Assembly (NCBI GenBank): GCA_051122655.1 | Contig: CP182107.1 | Coordinates: 1,240,001-1,304,000 of the forward strand | Length of the DNA: 64,000 nt | Direction of reading: 5' to 3' | DNA from: Pasteurella sp030783905 | Lineage (GTDB): Bacteria > Pseudomonadota > Gammaproteobacteria > Enterobacterales > Pasteurellaceae | Shown: positions 16,393 through 25,960 of the stretch, one piece after another | How positions within the stretch are numbered: the stretch's first letter is position 1 | Layout: each line of letters begins with the position of its first letter | The notes under the pieces: generated by a model | Told to the model about the DNA's origin: nothing | The model's input: the letters and a program-made list of their open reading frames with translations, nothing else | Databases searched by the model: none | Made by a program: the position numbers and the translations under genes

Positions 16393-16935
16393 ATGGCAAA
16401 GCGTGGCAAAAATAAAATTGAATGGGATAATACTGACTGGGAACAAGAAGAAGAGGAAATCATTTGGGTCAGTAAAAGTGAAATTAAGCGCGATGCCGAA
16501 GCATTAAAAAAACTCGGAGAAAAACTGGTTAACCTCACCACAGCCAAACTAGACAAAATTCCACTGGAAGAGAAGTTACGGGAAGCCATCGAATTAGCCC
16601 AACGTTTACAAAAAGAGGCAAGACGTCGCCAATTACAGTATATCGGCAAATTGCTTCGCAATATTGAAGTGGATCCCATCCAAGATGCCTTAGAAAAACT
16701 GGAAAATAAACATCAACAGCAACAAGCGATGTTACATAAGCTCGAAATGTTACGCGATACGTTGATTGACAACCCAGAGGCAATCACGCAATTTCTTGAA
16801 CAACATCCCGATGCGGATCGCCAACATTTACGTAATCTAGTTCGGGCAGCGCAAAAAGAAAAAGCACAAAATAAACCGCCTAAAGCTTACCGTGAAATTT
16901 TCCAATACTTAAAAGACTTCATGCTTGAAGACTAA
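16393..16935 (+). CDS. yjgA: Ribosome-associated protein YjgA (DarP)
   Basis: Dual-action ribosomal assembly protein that binds pre-50S particles. It is a 180-aa, highly charged, all-helical protein with MAKRGKNKIEWDNTDWEQEE at the N-terminus, the family start. I choose ATG 16393 after AAGGAAAGATC; the frame is open back to 16276 but overlaps the 5' end of pmbA and is not conserved-looking. It is divergent from pmbA, the same pairing as in E. coli. Confidence 0.92.
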   Translation: MAKRGKNKIEWDNTDWEQEEEEIIWVSKSEIKRDAEALKKLGEKLVNLTTAKLDKIPLEEKLREAIELAQRLQKEARRRQLQYIGKLLRNIEVDPIQDALEKLENKHQQQQAMLHKLEMLRDTLIDNPEAITQFLEQHPDADRQHLRNLVRAAQKEKAQNKPPKAYREIFQYLKDFMLED

Positions 16936-16948
16936 TCTCCTCCACATG

Positions 16949-16982
16949 AAAAAAGGCGTGAGTTTCAACCCACGCCTTTTTC
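16949..16982. terminator. Intrinsic terminator between yjgA and hflC
   Basis: A stem of AAAAAGGCGTG with its complement and a short loop, with A and T tracts on both sides. It can end both convergent transcripts. Confidence 0.87.
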
Positions 16983-16991
16983 TTTGCTCGC

Positions 16992-17879
16992 TTATTTCGT
17001 CGGTGCTTGCATGAAACGGAAGAAATCGCTATCCGGTTTTAGAATCATCATATTGTCTGAATTCGCGAAACTGCTTTCATAGGCTTTTAAACTTCTCAAG
17101 AAACTATAGAACTGAGGCTCTTGTGAAAACGCATCAGAAAATACTTTTGCGGCGGTCGCATCACCTGAACCACGCAATTCTTGTGCAGCACGATTGGCAT
17201 TCGCCAGAATAAGTGTCACTTTACGATCTACATCGGCTTGAATAAAGGCCGCTTTTTCACGCCCTTGTGAACGATGTTCACGCGCGACCGCATCACGTTC
17301 TGCACGCATACGCTGATAAATAGACGAAGACACTTCATCAGGTAGGTTGATCTGTTTGACACGCACATCCACCACTTCAATCCCCAATTCCGCCGTACTA
17401 TCCGCCCCCGTATTTAACGCTTTACGCGCACCTTCCATCAATTCACCACGGGTTCCCGAAACGATATCTTTAATGGTTCTTGAACCAATTTCAGAACGTA
17501 AACGGTCATTGACTTTACGACGTAATAAATTCGATGCTTGCGCATAATCGCCACCACCCGTTGCGGTATAAAAACGACCGAAATCACTAATGCGCCATTT
17601 TACATAAGAATCCACCAGTAAATCTTTCTTTTCTACTGTGACGAAACGATCCGCTTGACCATCTAAGGTACGAATACGCGCATCTAAAATTTTGATCGAG
17701 TCAATAAATGGAATTTTGAAATGTAATCCCGGGTGATATACCACTACTTTATTATCGGCATCACGATGGACTTTACTAAAGCGTAACATAATGCCACGGG
17801 TTCCTTCTGAGACAATCACAATGCTAGAATATAAAATTATAGCAATCACAATGATGACAGGGGTTAAAAATTTACGCAT
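16992..17879 (-). CDS. hflC: FtsH modulator HflC
   Basis: SPFH/band-7 membrane protein that with HflK surrounds the FtsH protease and tempers its attack on membrane proteins. It is 295 aa: one N-terminal transmembrane helix (about residues 3-20), then the periplasmic SPFH domain (GLHFKIPFIDSIKILDAR) and a helical region (SSSIYQRMRAERDAVAREHRS). Its ATG overlaps the hflK stop (TAATG), so it is translationally coupled to hflK. Confidence 0.94.
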   Translation of the reverse strand: MRKFLTPVIIVIAIILYSSIVIVSEGTRGIMLRFSKVHRDADNKVVVYHPGLHFKIPFIDSIKILDARIRTLDGQADRFVTVEKKDLLVDSYVKWRISDFGRFYTATGGGDYAQASNLLRRKVNDRLRSEIGSRTIKDIVSGTRGELMEGARKALNTGADSTAELGIEVVDVRVKQINLPDEVSSSIYQRMRAERDAVAREHRSQGREKAAFIQADVDRKVTLILANANRAAQELRGSGDATAAKVFSDAFSQEPQFYSFLRSLKAYESSFANSDNMMILKPDSDFFRFMQAPTK

Positions 17880-19123
17880 TAGTTAAATCTCCCTTGGCGA
17901 GTAGTCTCTTGTCGTGTTGACGGTGTGACTGTCTGTGCAGGCATATTTGGCGTCTCAACGCGGAGCATTGGTCGTGTTTCTTCTGCGCCAACATTCGTCG
18001 TTTTTCCTTTCGTTTGTTGTCCCTTTAAAATTTGCTCTAATGGTAACACGGTTAAGTTATTTCCATTATTGCCATCCAACATCACTTTTGGTGTATTCGC
18101 CATCACTTTTTCCATAGTTTGAATATACAAACGCTCACGTAATAACTCGGGTGCCGCTTTAAACTCTGGGAGTAAACGTTCAAACCGTTCCACTTCCCCT
18201 TTGGCGTCTAACACGACACGATCTTTATAGGCCGTGGCTTCTTCTAAAATACGTTGTGCATCACCGCGTGCAATTGGTTCACGTTCACGCGCATAAGCTT
18301 CCGCTTCACGAATATAACGTTGTTCATCTTCTTGCGCTTTAATCGCATCATCGAACGCATCTTTCACTTCTTCTGGTGGGCGCGCAGATTGGAAGTTCAC
18401 ATCCACGACTTCTAACCCCATATTGTAAGGCTCAATAATCGTGTTTAAGGTTTTCCATGTATTTTCACGCACCACGGAACGCCCTGTGGTTAAAATATCA
18501 TCCATTGACATATGACCAATCACATAACGTAATGCACTGTCTGTGGCTTGATTTAAGCTATCATCTGCGTTGGTCACGCTAAACAGATACTTAGCAGGAT
18601 CATGAACGCGGTATTGCACGGTCATTTCGACTTTCACCATGTTTTCATCTTGCGTCAACATAGCGCCTTGTGTTCTTAACTCTTTCACTTGCTCAACGTT
18701 GACGGGAATCACACGATCGATAAACGTCGGTTTCCAGTTTAAACCTGGTTGAACAATAGAATGCAATTCACCGAAACGCATCACGACTCCACGTTCCGCT
18801 TCTTTGATAGTATAAAAACCAGTGACACCCCAAACAATCGCCCCAATCACTGCCGCAACAGGCAATAATTTACCTAGGTTAAATGCCCCATCAGATGATG
18901 AGTTATTGCGTTTACCGCCATTCCCACTTCCCCCTAATTTTTTCAGCAAATTATTAAAAATCGCTTCAATATCAGGCGGTGATTGCTCTTGATTATTTTG
19001 TTTGCGCCCGGATTGGCTATCGTTCCAATTCGGCTGCTCACCACCATTATCACGGCGATGGCTCTCAGGCTTTTTCTGTCCGGGTTTGCCCCAAGGATCT
19101 TGATCTGAACCGTTCAATGACAT
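17879..19123 (-). CDS. hflK: FtsH modulator HflK
   Basis: Larger SPFH partner of HflC. From ATG 19123 it is 414 aa: a glycine/asparagine/glutamine-rich cytoplasmic head (SLNGSDQDPWGKPGQKKPES at the start), one membrane helix near residues 85-105 (VAAVIGAIVWGVTGFYTI), then the SPFH domain and a long helix with QEDEQRYIREAEAYARERE. The start is chosen because GGAG lies six bases upstream; four more in-frame codons to 19135 are not supported. The usual hflX/hfq neighbours are not present; hflKC stands alone here. Confidence 0.94.
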   Translation of the reverse strand: MSLNGSDQDPWGKPGQKKPESHRRDNGGEQPNWNDSQSGRKQNNQEQSPPDIEAIFNNLLKKLGGSGNGGKRNNSSSDGAFNLGKLLPVAAVIGAIVWGVTGFYTIKEAERGVVMRFGELHSIVQPGLNWKPTFIDRVIPVNVEQVKELRTQGAMLTQDENMVKVEMTVQYRVHDPAKYLFSVTNADDSLNQATDSALRYVIGHMSMDDILTTGRSVVRENTWKTLNTIIEPYNMGLEVVDVNFQSARPPEEVKDAFDDAIKAQEDEQRYIREAEAYAREREPIARGDAQRILEEATAYKDRVVLDAKGEVERFERLLPEFKAAPELLRERLYIQTMEKVMANTPKVMLDGNNGNNLTVLPLEQILKGQQTKGKTTNVGAEETRPMLRVETPNMPAQTVTPSTRQETTRQGRFN

Positions 19124-19299
19124 TACGTTCTCCATTTGTCAAAAAATTGTTACTTGTTTAAACAAATTTCAACAGTCTAAACAAAATATTGGTTTAAGTC
19201 TAACGAAACTGGTTACTAGATGGGGATATTTTTTATGATTTAAAGTCCCGCTCAGAAAAACTGGTAACCACCGTGTTTTGACCATCCACGACCTGACTT

Positions 19300-20046
19300 T
19301 CATGAGATGAAATTGGTCATTTCTATGTTTTCATTCACCTTATAGTAAGTGACATCTTGTAAGGTCGTTTCACATAGTGTTTGCCCTTGCCAAACGAAGT
19401 ACTGCACATTTAAGTGCTGCGTTTGATTAATAAAATAAGCCAAATAAAACGGCAATCCGTGACTAAAAACTAATTGACCCGCGGGACAATGTGGCGATTG
19501 AATTTGACGTAATAGGGGATCATGCTGGACAGCAGACAGCTTAACAATCCCCACCCCTTGTGATTTCAATACGGCCTCTCGTAAGCACCAAGATAAATAA
19601 AAACTGCCTTTCTTATCTTGCTGTTTGGCAAACCAATCCTGCTCAGAAGGCGAGGCAAAATAAGCCAATAACGCAGGATAATTGCGTGTTTTCTGTGGTG
19701 ATTCTATATCAATGCCAACGACACTGTCGCCTTGTGCATTCACACGTAAAATAACGGCAACCCAATCGCCTGAGTGGCTAATATTAAAATCAACATCACG
19801 CACAGGTAACTGAGGGCGACCGCTTTCTGTATAATCAATGTGCTTTAATAGTGCGGTCGGTTTTTGTGAAATTTTAAGCAGTTGCCACAATAAAAAATGT
19901 GCCACCCAACGGCAACGATGACGTTTTTGTACGCGTTGATTGGTTGATTGTGGTTGTTGTAATTTCTCAATCAGTAATTCGCGTGGAATTGTGTCGAGAG
20001 GATAGGGGGCATTGATATTGCCATAAGCAATAAGCGTCCTTGTCAT
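19300..20046 (-). CDS. 4'-phosphopantetheinyl transferase, Sfp-like
   Basis: Probably transfers 4'-phosphopantetheine from CoA to a carrier protein such as ACP. The family motifs are present: DFNISHSGDW, the magnesium-binding VVGIDIE, and FYLSWCLREAVLKSQGVG (the WxxKEA region with Arg instead of Lys). It is 248 aa from ATG 20046, which follows AAGGA; an upstream ATG at 20070 is less well placed. This is the two-lobed Sfp/EntD class and not the small AcpS. No NRPS or PKS gene is near, so it may serve fatty-acid or another carrier protein. It sits alone between hflK and thrC. Confidence 0.82.
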   Translation of the reverse strand: MTRTLIAYGNINAPYPLDTIPRELLIEKLQQPQSTNQRVQKRHRCRWVAHFLLWQLLKISQKPTALLKHIDYTESGRPQLPVRDVDFNISHSGDWVAVILRVNAQGDSVVGIDIESPQKTRNYPALLAYFASPSEQDWFAKQQDKKGSFYLSWCLREAVLKSQGVGIVKLSAVQHDPLLRQIQSPHCPAGQLVFSHGLPFYLAYFINQTQHLNVQYFVWQGQTLCETTLQDVTYYKVNENIEMTNFIS

Positions 20047-20158
20047 GGCAAGTGTTTCCTTGTTCGGCATAGCGAACTTGCACTAGAATAAATTAAAGGA
20101 TAAATCATTGGATATTGAAGGTGTTCAGCCCTCCCTAAGCTAGAGAGGGCGATAGGAT

Positions 20159-21433
20159 TTAAGCCAATAAATAGGCACGTAACTTAGCAAAATCATTTTC
20201 CATTACATCAGAAAGTAATGGTAACACCGCATGTTTGGCTAATGCCGTTGGTAACGGTAATTCAAGTGCTAAAATACGTTCAACACTTTCTTTAAATTTC
20301 GCTGGATGTGCGGTACAAAGAAATAAACCCGTTTCACCAGGTTGTAAATCTTGCTTTAACACACGATAAGCTACTGCACCGTGTGGTTCACACAAGTAAC
20401 CTTTGGCATACATTTCGGTTAAAGTTTGCGCTGTTTCATCGTCATTGACGGCATCTGAATGCAAATCTGATAATGCCCAACCATTGCGCTTAAATAACTC
20501 TTCAACACGTGGCCAGTTATTTGGACGACTGACATCCATCGCATTGGATAACGTCGCCACCGTGTCATTCGGCTGCCAATTTCCACTACGCAAATAACGC
20601 GGTACTGTATCATTGACATTCGTTGATGCGACAAAACGTTTAATCGGCAAGCCCAAGGATTTCGCAATTAAGCCTGCGGTCAGGTTACCAAAGTTACCAC
20701 TGGGTACCGATACCACAAGATTGTCACGTGCCACTTTTGGTAACTGTGCAACCGCCTCAAAGTAATAACAAACCTGCGCTAATAAACGGCTAATATTAAT
20801 TGAGTTAGCTGAATTTAAACCGATAGCTTGGCGTAATTCTGCATCATCAAACGCTTGTTTCACTAATGCTTGGCAAGCATCAAAATCGCCTTTAATTGCA
20901 ATCGTACGAATATTGCCACCGAGTGTACAGAATAACTTTTCTTGTAGCGGACTGATTTTTCCTTGTGGATATAAAATCACCACATCAATATTGTCTAAAC
21001 CATAAAAGGCGTGTGCCACTGCCGCCCCTGTATCACCAGAGGTCGCCGTGAGAATAGTAATTTTTCCCTCACCGCGTACCGTGGCTAAGGCTTGCGCCAT
21101 AAAACGCCCACCGAAATCTTTAAAGGCTAAGGTCGGCCCGTGGAATAGTTCCAGTGCATAAACGCCCTCTTCCACTTTTGTCACTGGGGCTGGAAAGGTA
21201 AACGCATTTTCTACCATTTTCGCTAACTGCGCTGCTGCAATTTCTTCGCCAATTAACGCAGATAAAATCGTCTGACTACGTTCTACTAATGGTAAGGCTA
21301 ACAGTGCATCAATATCATCAAAGTGCGGTAAGGTTTCTGGAAAAAATAATCCTTGGTTTTTTCCTAATCCTTGACGGACCGCTTGAGCAAAATTGACTTG
21401 TTCTTCTGGATGTTTAATGTTGTATAAATTCAT
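20159..21433 (-). CDS. thrC: Threonine synthase
   Basis: PLP enzyme that converts O-phosphohomoserine to L-threonine, last step of the pathway. It is 424 aa, the enteric type. The PLP lysine is in LAFKDFGGRFMAQAL; ATSGDTGAAVAHAF and SVPSGNFGNLTAGL are phosphate-binding loops. It follows thrB by about 20 bases and is the last gene of thrLABC. A GC-rich hairpin without T run (20128-20150) follows the stop. Confidence 0.96.
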   Translation of the reverse strand: MNLYNIKHPEEQVNFAQAVRQGLGKNQGLFFPETLPHFDDIDALLALPLVERSQTILSALIGEEIAAAQLAKMVENAFTFPAPVTKVEEGVYALELFHGPTLAFKDFGGRFMAQALATVRGEGKITILTATSGDTGAAVAHAFYGLDNIDVVILYPQGKISPLQEKLFCTLGGNIRTIAIKGDFDACQALVKQAFDDAELRQAIGLNSANSINISRLLAQVCYYFEAVAQLPKVARDNLVVSVPSGNFGNLTAGLIAKSLGLPIKRFVASTNVNDTVPRYLRSGNWQPNDTVATLSNAMDVSRPNNWPRVEELFKRNGWALSDLHSDAVNDDETAQTLTEMYAKGYLCEPHGAVAYRVLKQDLQPGETGLFLCTAHPAKFKESVERILALELPLPTALAKHAVLPLLSDVMENDFAKLRAYLLA

Positions 21434-21452
21434 ATTGTTTTCCGTTATTCAA

Positions 21453-22397
21453 TTAATCGAGCGCTCTCGCACCTTGGTTATCCACTTTACAGATATGCAC
21501 AAACCCTTCATTGTTTTGCAAATAATGGTTTTCTAAATAGGTGGATAACTTCATCGCTGTGCCTAAATCAGGCGCAATCGCGAATATCGTCGGTCCTGAA
21601 CCCGAAATTCCAGTCGCCAACGCGCCTAAATCGCGCGTAGCTTGTTTCACATCAGCAAAATTAGGTAACAAGGCTTCACGATAAGGCTCCGCAATCACAT
21701 CCTTCATCATTAAAGCGGCAAGTTGGGCTTGTCGAGTATGGCAAGCATGCACAAAACTACCTAAATGACGCGCTTGTGAAATCACATCTTGACGGGTATA
21801 ACTTTTCGGTAAAATTGCTCGCGCCTCTGCGGTAGACACTTCAATGCCAGGATACGCCAACACCCAATACCACTCATCAAAGAAAGGCAATTGTTGACAA
21901 ATGTTACCTAAGGATTGCACCATCAATTGTACCCCACCTAAATAGCAAGGCGCCACATTATCATAGTGAATTGAGCCTGAAATACGTCCCTCTAGCTCTC
22001 CCATCATTTCTAACAATTCCATTTTAGAAAAAGGCTCACCATGAAACTGGTTAAGCGCTACCAATGCGGCCACAATAGAACAGGCACTTGATCCTAATCC
22101 AGAACCAATCGGCATATTTTTTTCTAAGGTTAATCGGAGCGGACGCACCTGTACATTACGTAACTTTAAACGTTCACTAAAAAGGACATATGCCTGATAC
22201 ACAATATTTTTCTGTGGTTCTTTCGGCAATTTACGCACAAAATAACCCGCACTGTCTAACTCAAAGCCAGTAGGAATTGGCTCAATTTGCACGACATCCC
22301 CTAACAAAGAACCATCAATCGGGGACACGGCGGTCCCCAAGGTATCAAATCCCACACTTAAATTTGCACTGGATGCTGGTGCATAAATTCTGAGCAT
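21453..22397 (-). CDS. thrB: Homoserine kinase
   Basis: GHMP-family kinase that makes O-phosphohomoserine. It is 314 aa from ATG 22397 (MLRIYAPASSANLSVGFD, the canonical start), four codons inside the open frame and preceded by GGA about eight bases away. The ATP loop is PIGSGLGSSACS, and the C-terminal GISGSGPTIFAI is typical. It lies 23 bases after thrA. Confidence 0.95.
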   Translation of the reverse strand: MLRIYAPASSANLSVGFDTLGTAVSPIDGSLLGDVVQIEPIPTGFELDSAGYFVRKLPKEPQKNIVYQAYVLFSERLKLRNVQVRPLRLTLEKNMPIGSGLGSSACSIVAALVALNQFHGEPFSKMELLEMMGELEGRISGSIHYDNVAPCYLGGVQLMVQSLGNICQQLPFFDEWYWVLAYPGIEVSTAEARAILPKSYTRQDVISQARHLGSFVHACHTRQAQLAALMMKDVIAEPYREALLPNFADVKQATRDLGALATGISGSGPTIFAIAPDLGTAMKLSTYLENHYLQNNEGFVHICKVDNQGARALD

Positions 22398-22420
22398 ATT
22401 ATTTTCCATGTTATGTCCAC

Positions 22421-24868
22421 TTAATTTTGTAGCGTTCTCAAAATATCCGCAAAGATCCCTGCTGCCGTCACGGAATTGCCCGCCCCGTAACCACGTAAAA
22501 GCAATGGGATCGGTTGATAATAGCGCGTATAGAACGCTAACGCGTTTTCGCCATTTTTCACTTTATATAAAGGATCATCGGCATCCACTTCTAACACCGC
22601 GACTTTGCATTTGCTGTTTTCAATTTGCCCCACATAGCGTAATACTTTCCCCGCCGCTTTCGCTTCGGCTACACGTTGACTAAATTGGGCATCCAATTGT
22701 GGTAACATCGCCATAAACTCTTGTGTGGTTTTGCCTTCAGCAAAGCCGGCAGGTAACACACTTTCTACTTCAACATCCGCCAATTCCAATTGTGCACCAG
22801 TTTCACGGGCTAAAATCAACAATTTCCTGGCTACATCCTGTCCAGAAAGATCCTCTCTCGGATCTGGTTCGGTAAAGCCTTTTTCACGGGCAAGTGTCGT
22901 GGCTTCAGATAAAGACAACCCATTTTCTAACTCACCGAAAATAAAGGACAAGGAACCCGACAATACGCCACTAAACTTAACGACTTCATCGCCTGCGGCC
23001 AATAAATTTTGCAAGTTTTCAATGACAGGTAAACCTGCTCCCACATTTGTGTCATACAGGAACTTGCGTTGGTTCTTACGAGCACTTTCGCGTAATGCAT
23101 TATAATACGCCAGTTCACGCGTATTGGCTTTTTTATTTGGCGTAACTACATGGAAACCTTCATTTAATGCACGCTCATATAATCCCGCCACCGAGTCCGC
23201 TGAGGTACAATCCACAAACACAGGATTTACCACATGGTGCAATTTAATAAATGACAATAACACATCAAAATCAGAAGGTTGAGTCGCTTGTTCTAAATCC
23301 GCTTTCCAATTTTCTAAATTCAACCCATCTGCTTTTAATAACATTTTATTTGAATTAGCAATTGCACATACACGAATTTCAATATCTTTCTTCGCTAAAT
23401 AACTTTTCTGATGTTTAATTTGATCAATCAGTTCACCACCGACACCACCGACGCCAACTAAAAACACATCCACGACTTTTTTATTATTAAAAAGGGCTTG
23501 GTGTGTCGCTTTCACCGCTTCAATCGCTTTATTCAGTGAAACGACCGCAGAAATAGAACGTTCAGACGAACCTTGTGCAATAGCCACAATACTAATGTTT
23601 GCTTGTGCAAGGGCTGAGAAGAAACGGGCCGCAATCCCTTTTGCTTGCTTCATGCCATCACCCACCACAGAAATAATAGACAGATCACGAATCACATCAA
23701 TAGGCTCAAGCGCATTCACTTTTAATTCTTGCTCAAATTCTTTCTCTAACGCCTGTTTCGCCATGTCAACAGATTTGGCTGGCACGCAAAAACTGATACT
23801 GTACTCAGAAGAAGATTGCGTAATTAAAATGACCGACACGCCTGCATTTGACATGGCAGAGAAAACACGTGACGCCATGCCCACCATGCCTTGCATACCT
23901 GGGCCAGATACGTTAAACATTGCTACATTATCAAGATTAGTAATCCCTTTTACTTGTAGCTGTTCAGATTGCACATTGCCATCAATAATTGAACCTGGCG
24001 CAGAAGGATTACCAGTATTCTTAATCAAACAAGGAATTTTGCTTTGCACTAATGGCCCAATAGTACGTGGATGGATCACTTTGGCACCAAAATAGGAGAG
24101 TTCCATCGCTTCGCGATAAGACAAGCTTGGCAATAAACGGGCATCCGGCACTAAACGCGGATCACAAGTAAAGACACCATCGACATCAGTCCAAATTTCA
24201 CAGGCACTGGCGCCCAAACACGCGGCTAAACAGGCTGCGGAATAATCTGACCCATTACGCCCGAGTAAAACAAGTTCACCTTTTTCATTCCCTGCCGTAA
24301 AGCCTGCCATTAAGACCACATTTTTAGTCGGAATCGATTTGGCATCAACGCGTTTTGTGGACTCTTCAATATCGACTGAAGACTCTAAATAGCTCCCCTG
24401 TGCTAATAATTTTTCGACTGGATCAATCACAGTCACATCATAACCACGGGCTTCAAACCAAGCCTTCATCATCGCAATAGACAGTTTCTCACCACGACAA
24501 TCAATCGTGGCTTTCACCGCATCGGAGACAAAACCTTGTTGACGAATTTGTTCAATGAGCTGGCTGATTTGGGCAAACTCCGCATCAATTAAAGCTTTTG
24601 TGCCCTCAAGATCAAAACGATTATTTTCTGCGTGCAAACCATGAATAATATTATAGAAAATCTCAATGGCTTCATTAAAATGGGTATCGGTAGGTTGATT
24701 TAAACTGGCTTTTTCAGAAAGGGCAACAAGATGATTGGTAATTTTGGCGGGAGCAGATAACACGCCGGCAGCCTGTTCTTCAAAATGGGCTTTTTCGATA
24801 AGCTGTGCTGCCTGCGAAAAACGTTCTGGATTGGCTAAAGACGTCCCCCCGAATTTTAATACACGCAT
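22421..24868 (-). CDS. thrA: Bifunctional aspartokinase I / homoserine dehydrogenase I
   Basis: Fused enzyme catalysing the first and third steps from aspartate towards threonine. It is 815 aa. The N-terminal aspartokinase begins KFGGTSLANPERF and has GRNGSDYSAACLAACLGA; two ACT-type regulatory regions (around SVILITQSSSEYSISFC and ISIVAIAQGSSERSIS) should bind threonine; the C-terminal homoserine dehydrogenase starts near residue 465 with the Rossmann motif VGVGGVGGELIDQI and includes NVGAGLPVIENL. GAGGAG lies eight bases before the ATG. Expression is governed by the attenuator upstream. Confidence 0.97.
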   Translation of the reverse strand: MRVLKFGGTSLANPERFSQAAQLIEKAHFEEQAAGVLSAPAKITNHLVALSEKASLNQPTDTHFNEAIEIFYNIIHGLHAENNRFDLEGTKALIDAEFAQISQLIEQIRQQGFVSDAVKATIDCRGEKLSIAMMKAWFEARGYDVTVIDPVEKLLAQGSYLESSVDIEESTKRVDAKSIPTKNVVLMAGFTAGNEKGELVLLGRNGSDYSAACLAACLGASACEIWTDVDGVFTCDPRLVPDARLLPSLSYREAMELSYFGAKVIHPRTIGPLVQSKIPCLIKNTGNPSAPGSIIDGNVQSEQLQVKGITNLDNVAMFNVSGPGMQGMVGMASRVFSAMSNAGVSVILITQSSSEYSISFCVPAKSVDMAKQALEKEFEQELKVNALEPIDVIRDLSIISVVGDGMKQAKGIAARFFSALAQANISIVAIAQGSSERSISAVVSLNKAIEAVKATHQALFNNKKVVDVFLVGVGGVGGELIDQIKHQKSYLAKKDIEIRVCAIANSNKMLLKADGLNLENWKADLEQATQPSDFDVLLSFIKLHHVVNPVFVDCTSADSVAGLYERALNEGFHVVTPNKKANTRELAYYNALRESARKNQRKFLYDTNVGAGLPVIENLQNLLAAGDEVVKFSGVLSGSLSFIFGELENGLSLSEATTLAREKGFTEPDPREDLSGQDVARKLLILARETGAQLELADVEVESVLPAGFAEGKTTQEFMAMLPQLDAQFSQRVAEAKAAGKVLRYVGQIENSKCKVAVLEVDADDPLYKVKNGENALAFYTRYYQPIPLLLRGYGAGNSVTAAGIFADILRTLQN

Positions 24869-24920
24869 GATAAAATCTCCTCGATGTTGTGAATTTTAAA
24901 AATTGAATAAAAATTTCATA

Positions 24921-24954
24921 AAAAAACCCGCACTTTTTATTGAGTACGGGTTTT
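24921..24954 (-). terminator. thr attenuator terminator
   Basis: On minus, AAAACCCGTACTCAATAAA is followed by the partly complementary AAGTGCGGGTTTTTTT: a terminator between thrL and thrA. Its 5' arm AACCCGTACT can instead pair with the sequence AGTGCGGGTT that spans the thrL stop codon (24982-24991 region), which would open the terminator. The two possible partners are nearly identical, the classic attenuator arrangement. Confidence 0.85.
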
Positions 24955-24980
24955 GTGGAATTCGATCTTTTTGTTACGCA

Positions 24981-25046
24981 CTAACCCGCACTATTGATAA
25001 TAATAGTGGTGGTCATAATCATGGTGATAAAAGTGCGTTTACTCAT
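24981..25046 (-). CDS. thrL: thr operon leader peptide
   Basis: A 21-codon frame, MSKRTFITMIMTTTIIINSAG, starting at ATG 25044-25046 and stopping at TAG 24981-24983. It holds five threonine and five isoleucine codons, mostly in one block, so ribosomes slow there when either charged tRNA is short. The TAG falls inside the sequence that competes for the terminator arm. It lies between a good promoter and the attenuator, 112 bases before thrA. Too short for usual gene finders. Confidence 0.9.
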   Translation of the reverse strand: MSKRTFITMIMTTTIIINSAG

Positions 25047-25079
25047 CTTTTCAAATCAAAAGTAAAAAATAGTGTGTAA

Positions 25080-25108
25080 GAAATACCGAAATTTATTTAG
25101 GTTGTCAA
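25080..25108 (-). promoter_or_regulatory. thrLABC promoter
   Basis: TTGACA at 25103-25108 (minus), 17-base spacer, TATTTC at 25080-25085. A start near 25072 would give a leader of about 25 bases before thrL. Confidence 0.7.
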
Positions 25109-25220
25109 ACAGAAAATGAAAAAACAGGATAAATTTTTAAAAAGCCTTTACATCTTGTAATATATTGGCAAAAAATTTTATTTTTCCCCGTTTCCCTGAT
25201 CAGGATGTAGGATACACCCG

Positions 25221-25922
25221 ATGACAATTGAACAAAATTTAGCACAACTTCAACAATACATACAACAAGCCACACAACATGACCAACGCCCAGCAAGTAC
25301 GGTCACATTACTCGCCGTTTCAAAAACCAAACCCGTCGAAGATATTTATCAAGCTTACCAAGCTGGGCAAACCGCGTTTGGCGAAAACTATGTGCAAGAG
25401 GGTGTGGAAAAAATTCAATATTTTGCACAAAAAAATATCCCTCTTGAATGGCATTTCATCGGCCCGCTTCAATCGAATAAAACCAAATTAGTGGCAGAAC
25501 ATTTTGACTGGATGCAAACCCTTGACCGCAAAAAAATCGCTGACCGTCTCAATGAACAACGTCCACATGACAAAAAGCCACTGAATGTGTTAATCCAAAT
25601 TAACATCAGCGACGAAGACAGCAAATCTGGCATTCACCCCAACGAAATGCTTGAGCTGGCAAAACAGATCCAAAACTTACCGCACTTATGCCTCCGTGGT
25701 TTAATGGCTATCCCCGCACCTACTGACGATCTTGCCACACAGGAACAAGCCTTCACTCAAATGAACGTGTTATTTAAACAACTCAAACAGGCGTTACCCG
25801 ATGCACAAATCGACACCTTATCAATGGGCATGACTGATGATATGGCAAGCGCGATTAAATGTGGATCAACCATGGTGAGAATCGGGACGGCGATTTTTGG
25901 GGTAAGGGATTATTCTAAGTAA
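25221..25922 (+). CDS. yggS: PLP homeostasis protein YggS (PLPBP)
   Basis: Pyridoxal-phosphate-binding protein without known catalysis that keeps PLP and amino-acid pools balanced. It is 233 aa with an alanine-racemase-type barrel. The PLP lysine is in LLAVSKTKP near residue 36; FGENYVQEGVEKI, WHFIGPLQSNK and the C-terminal LSMGMTDDMASAIKCGSTMVRIG are family signatures. It is transcribed divergently from the thr operon. Confidence 0.94.
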   Translation: MTIEQNLAQLQQYIQQATQHDQRPASTVTLLAVSKTKPVEDIYQAYQAGQTAFGENYVQEGVEKIQYFAQKNIPLEWHFIGPLQSNKTKLVAEHFDWMQTLDRKKIADRLNEQRPHDKKPLNVLIQINISDEDSKSGIHPNEMLELAKQIQNLPHLCLRGLMAIPAPTDDLATQEQAFTQMNVLFKQLKQALPDAQIDTLSMGMTDDMASAIKCGSTMVRIGTAIFGVRDYSK

Positions 25923-25960
25923 AGAGAAAATCCATATCACATTAATAAAACCATGTAAAA

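Noticed and set aside
20128..20150. Intrinsic terminator after thrC
   Set aside because: The GC-rich hairpin has no T run on minus; may be a Rho-dependent end or a stabilising hairpin, so not listed.
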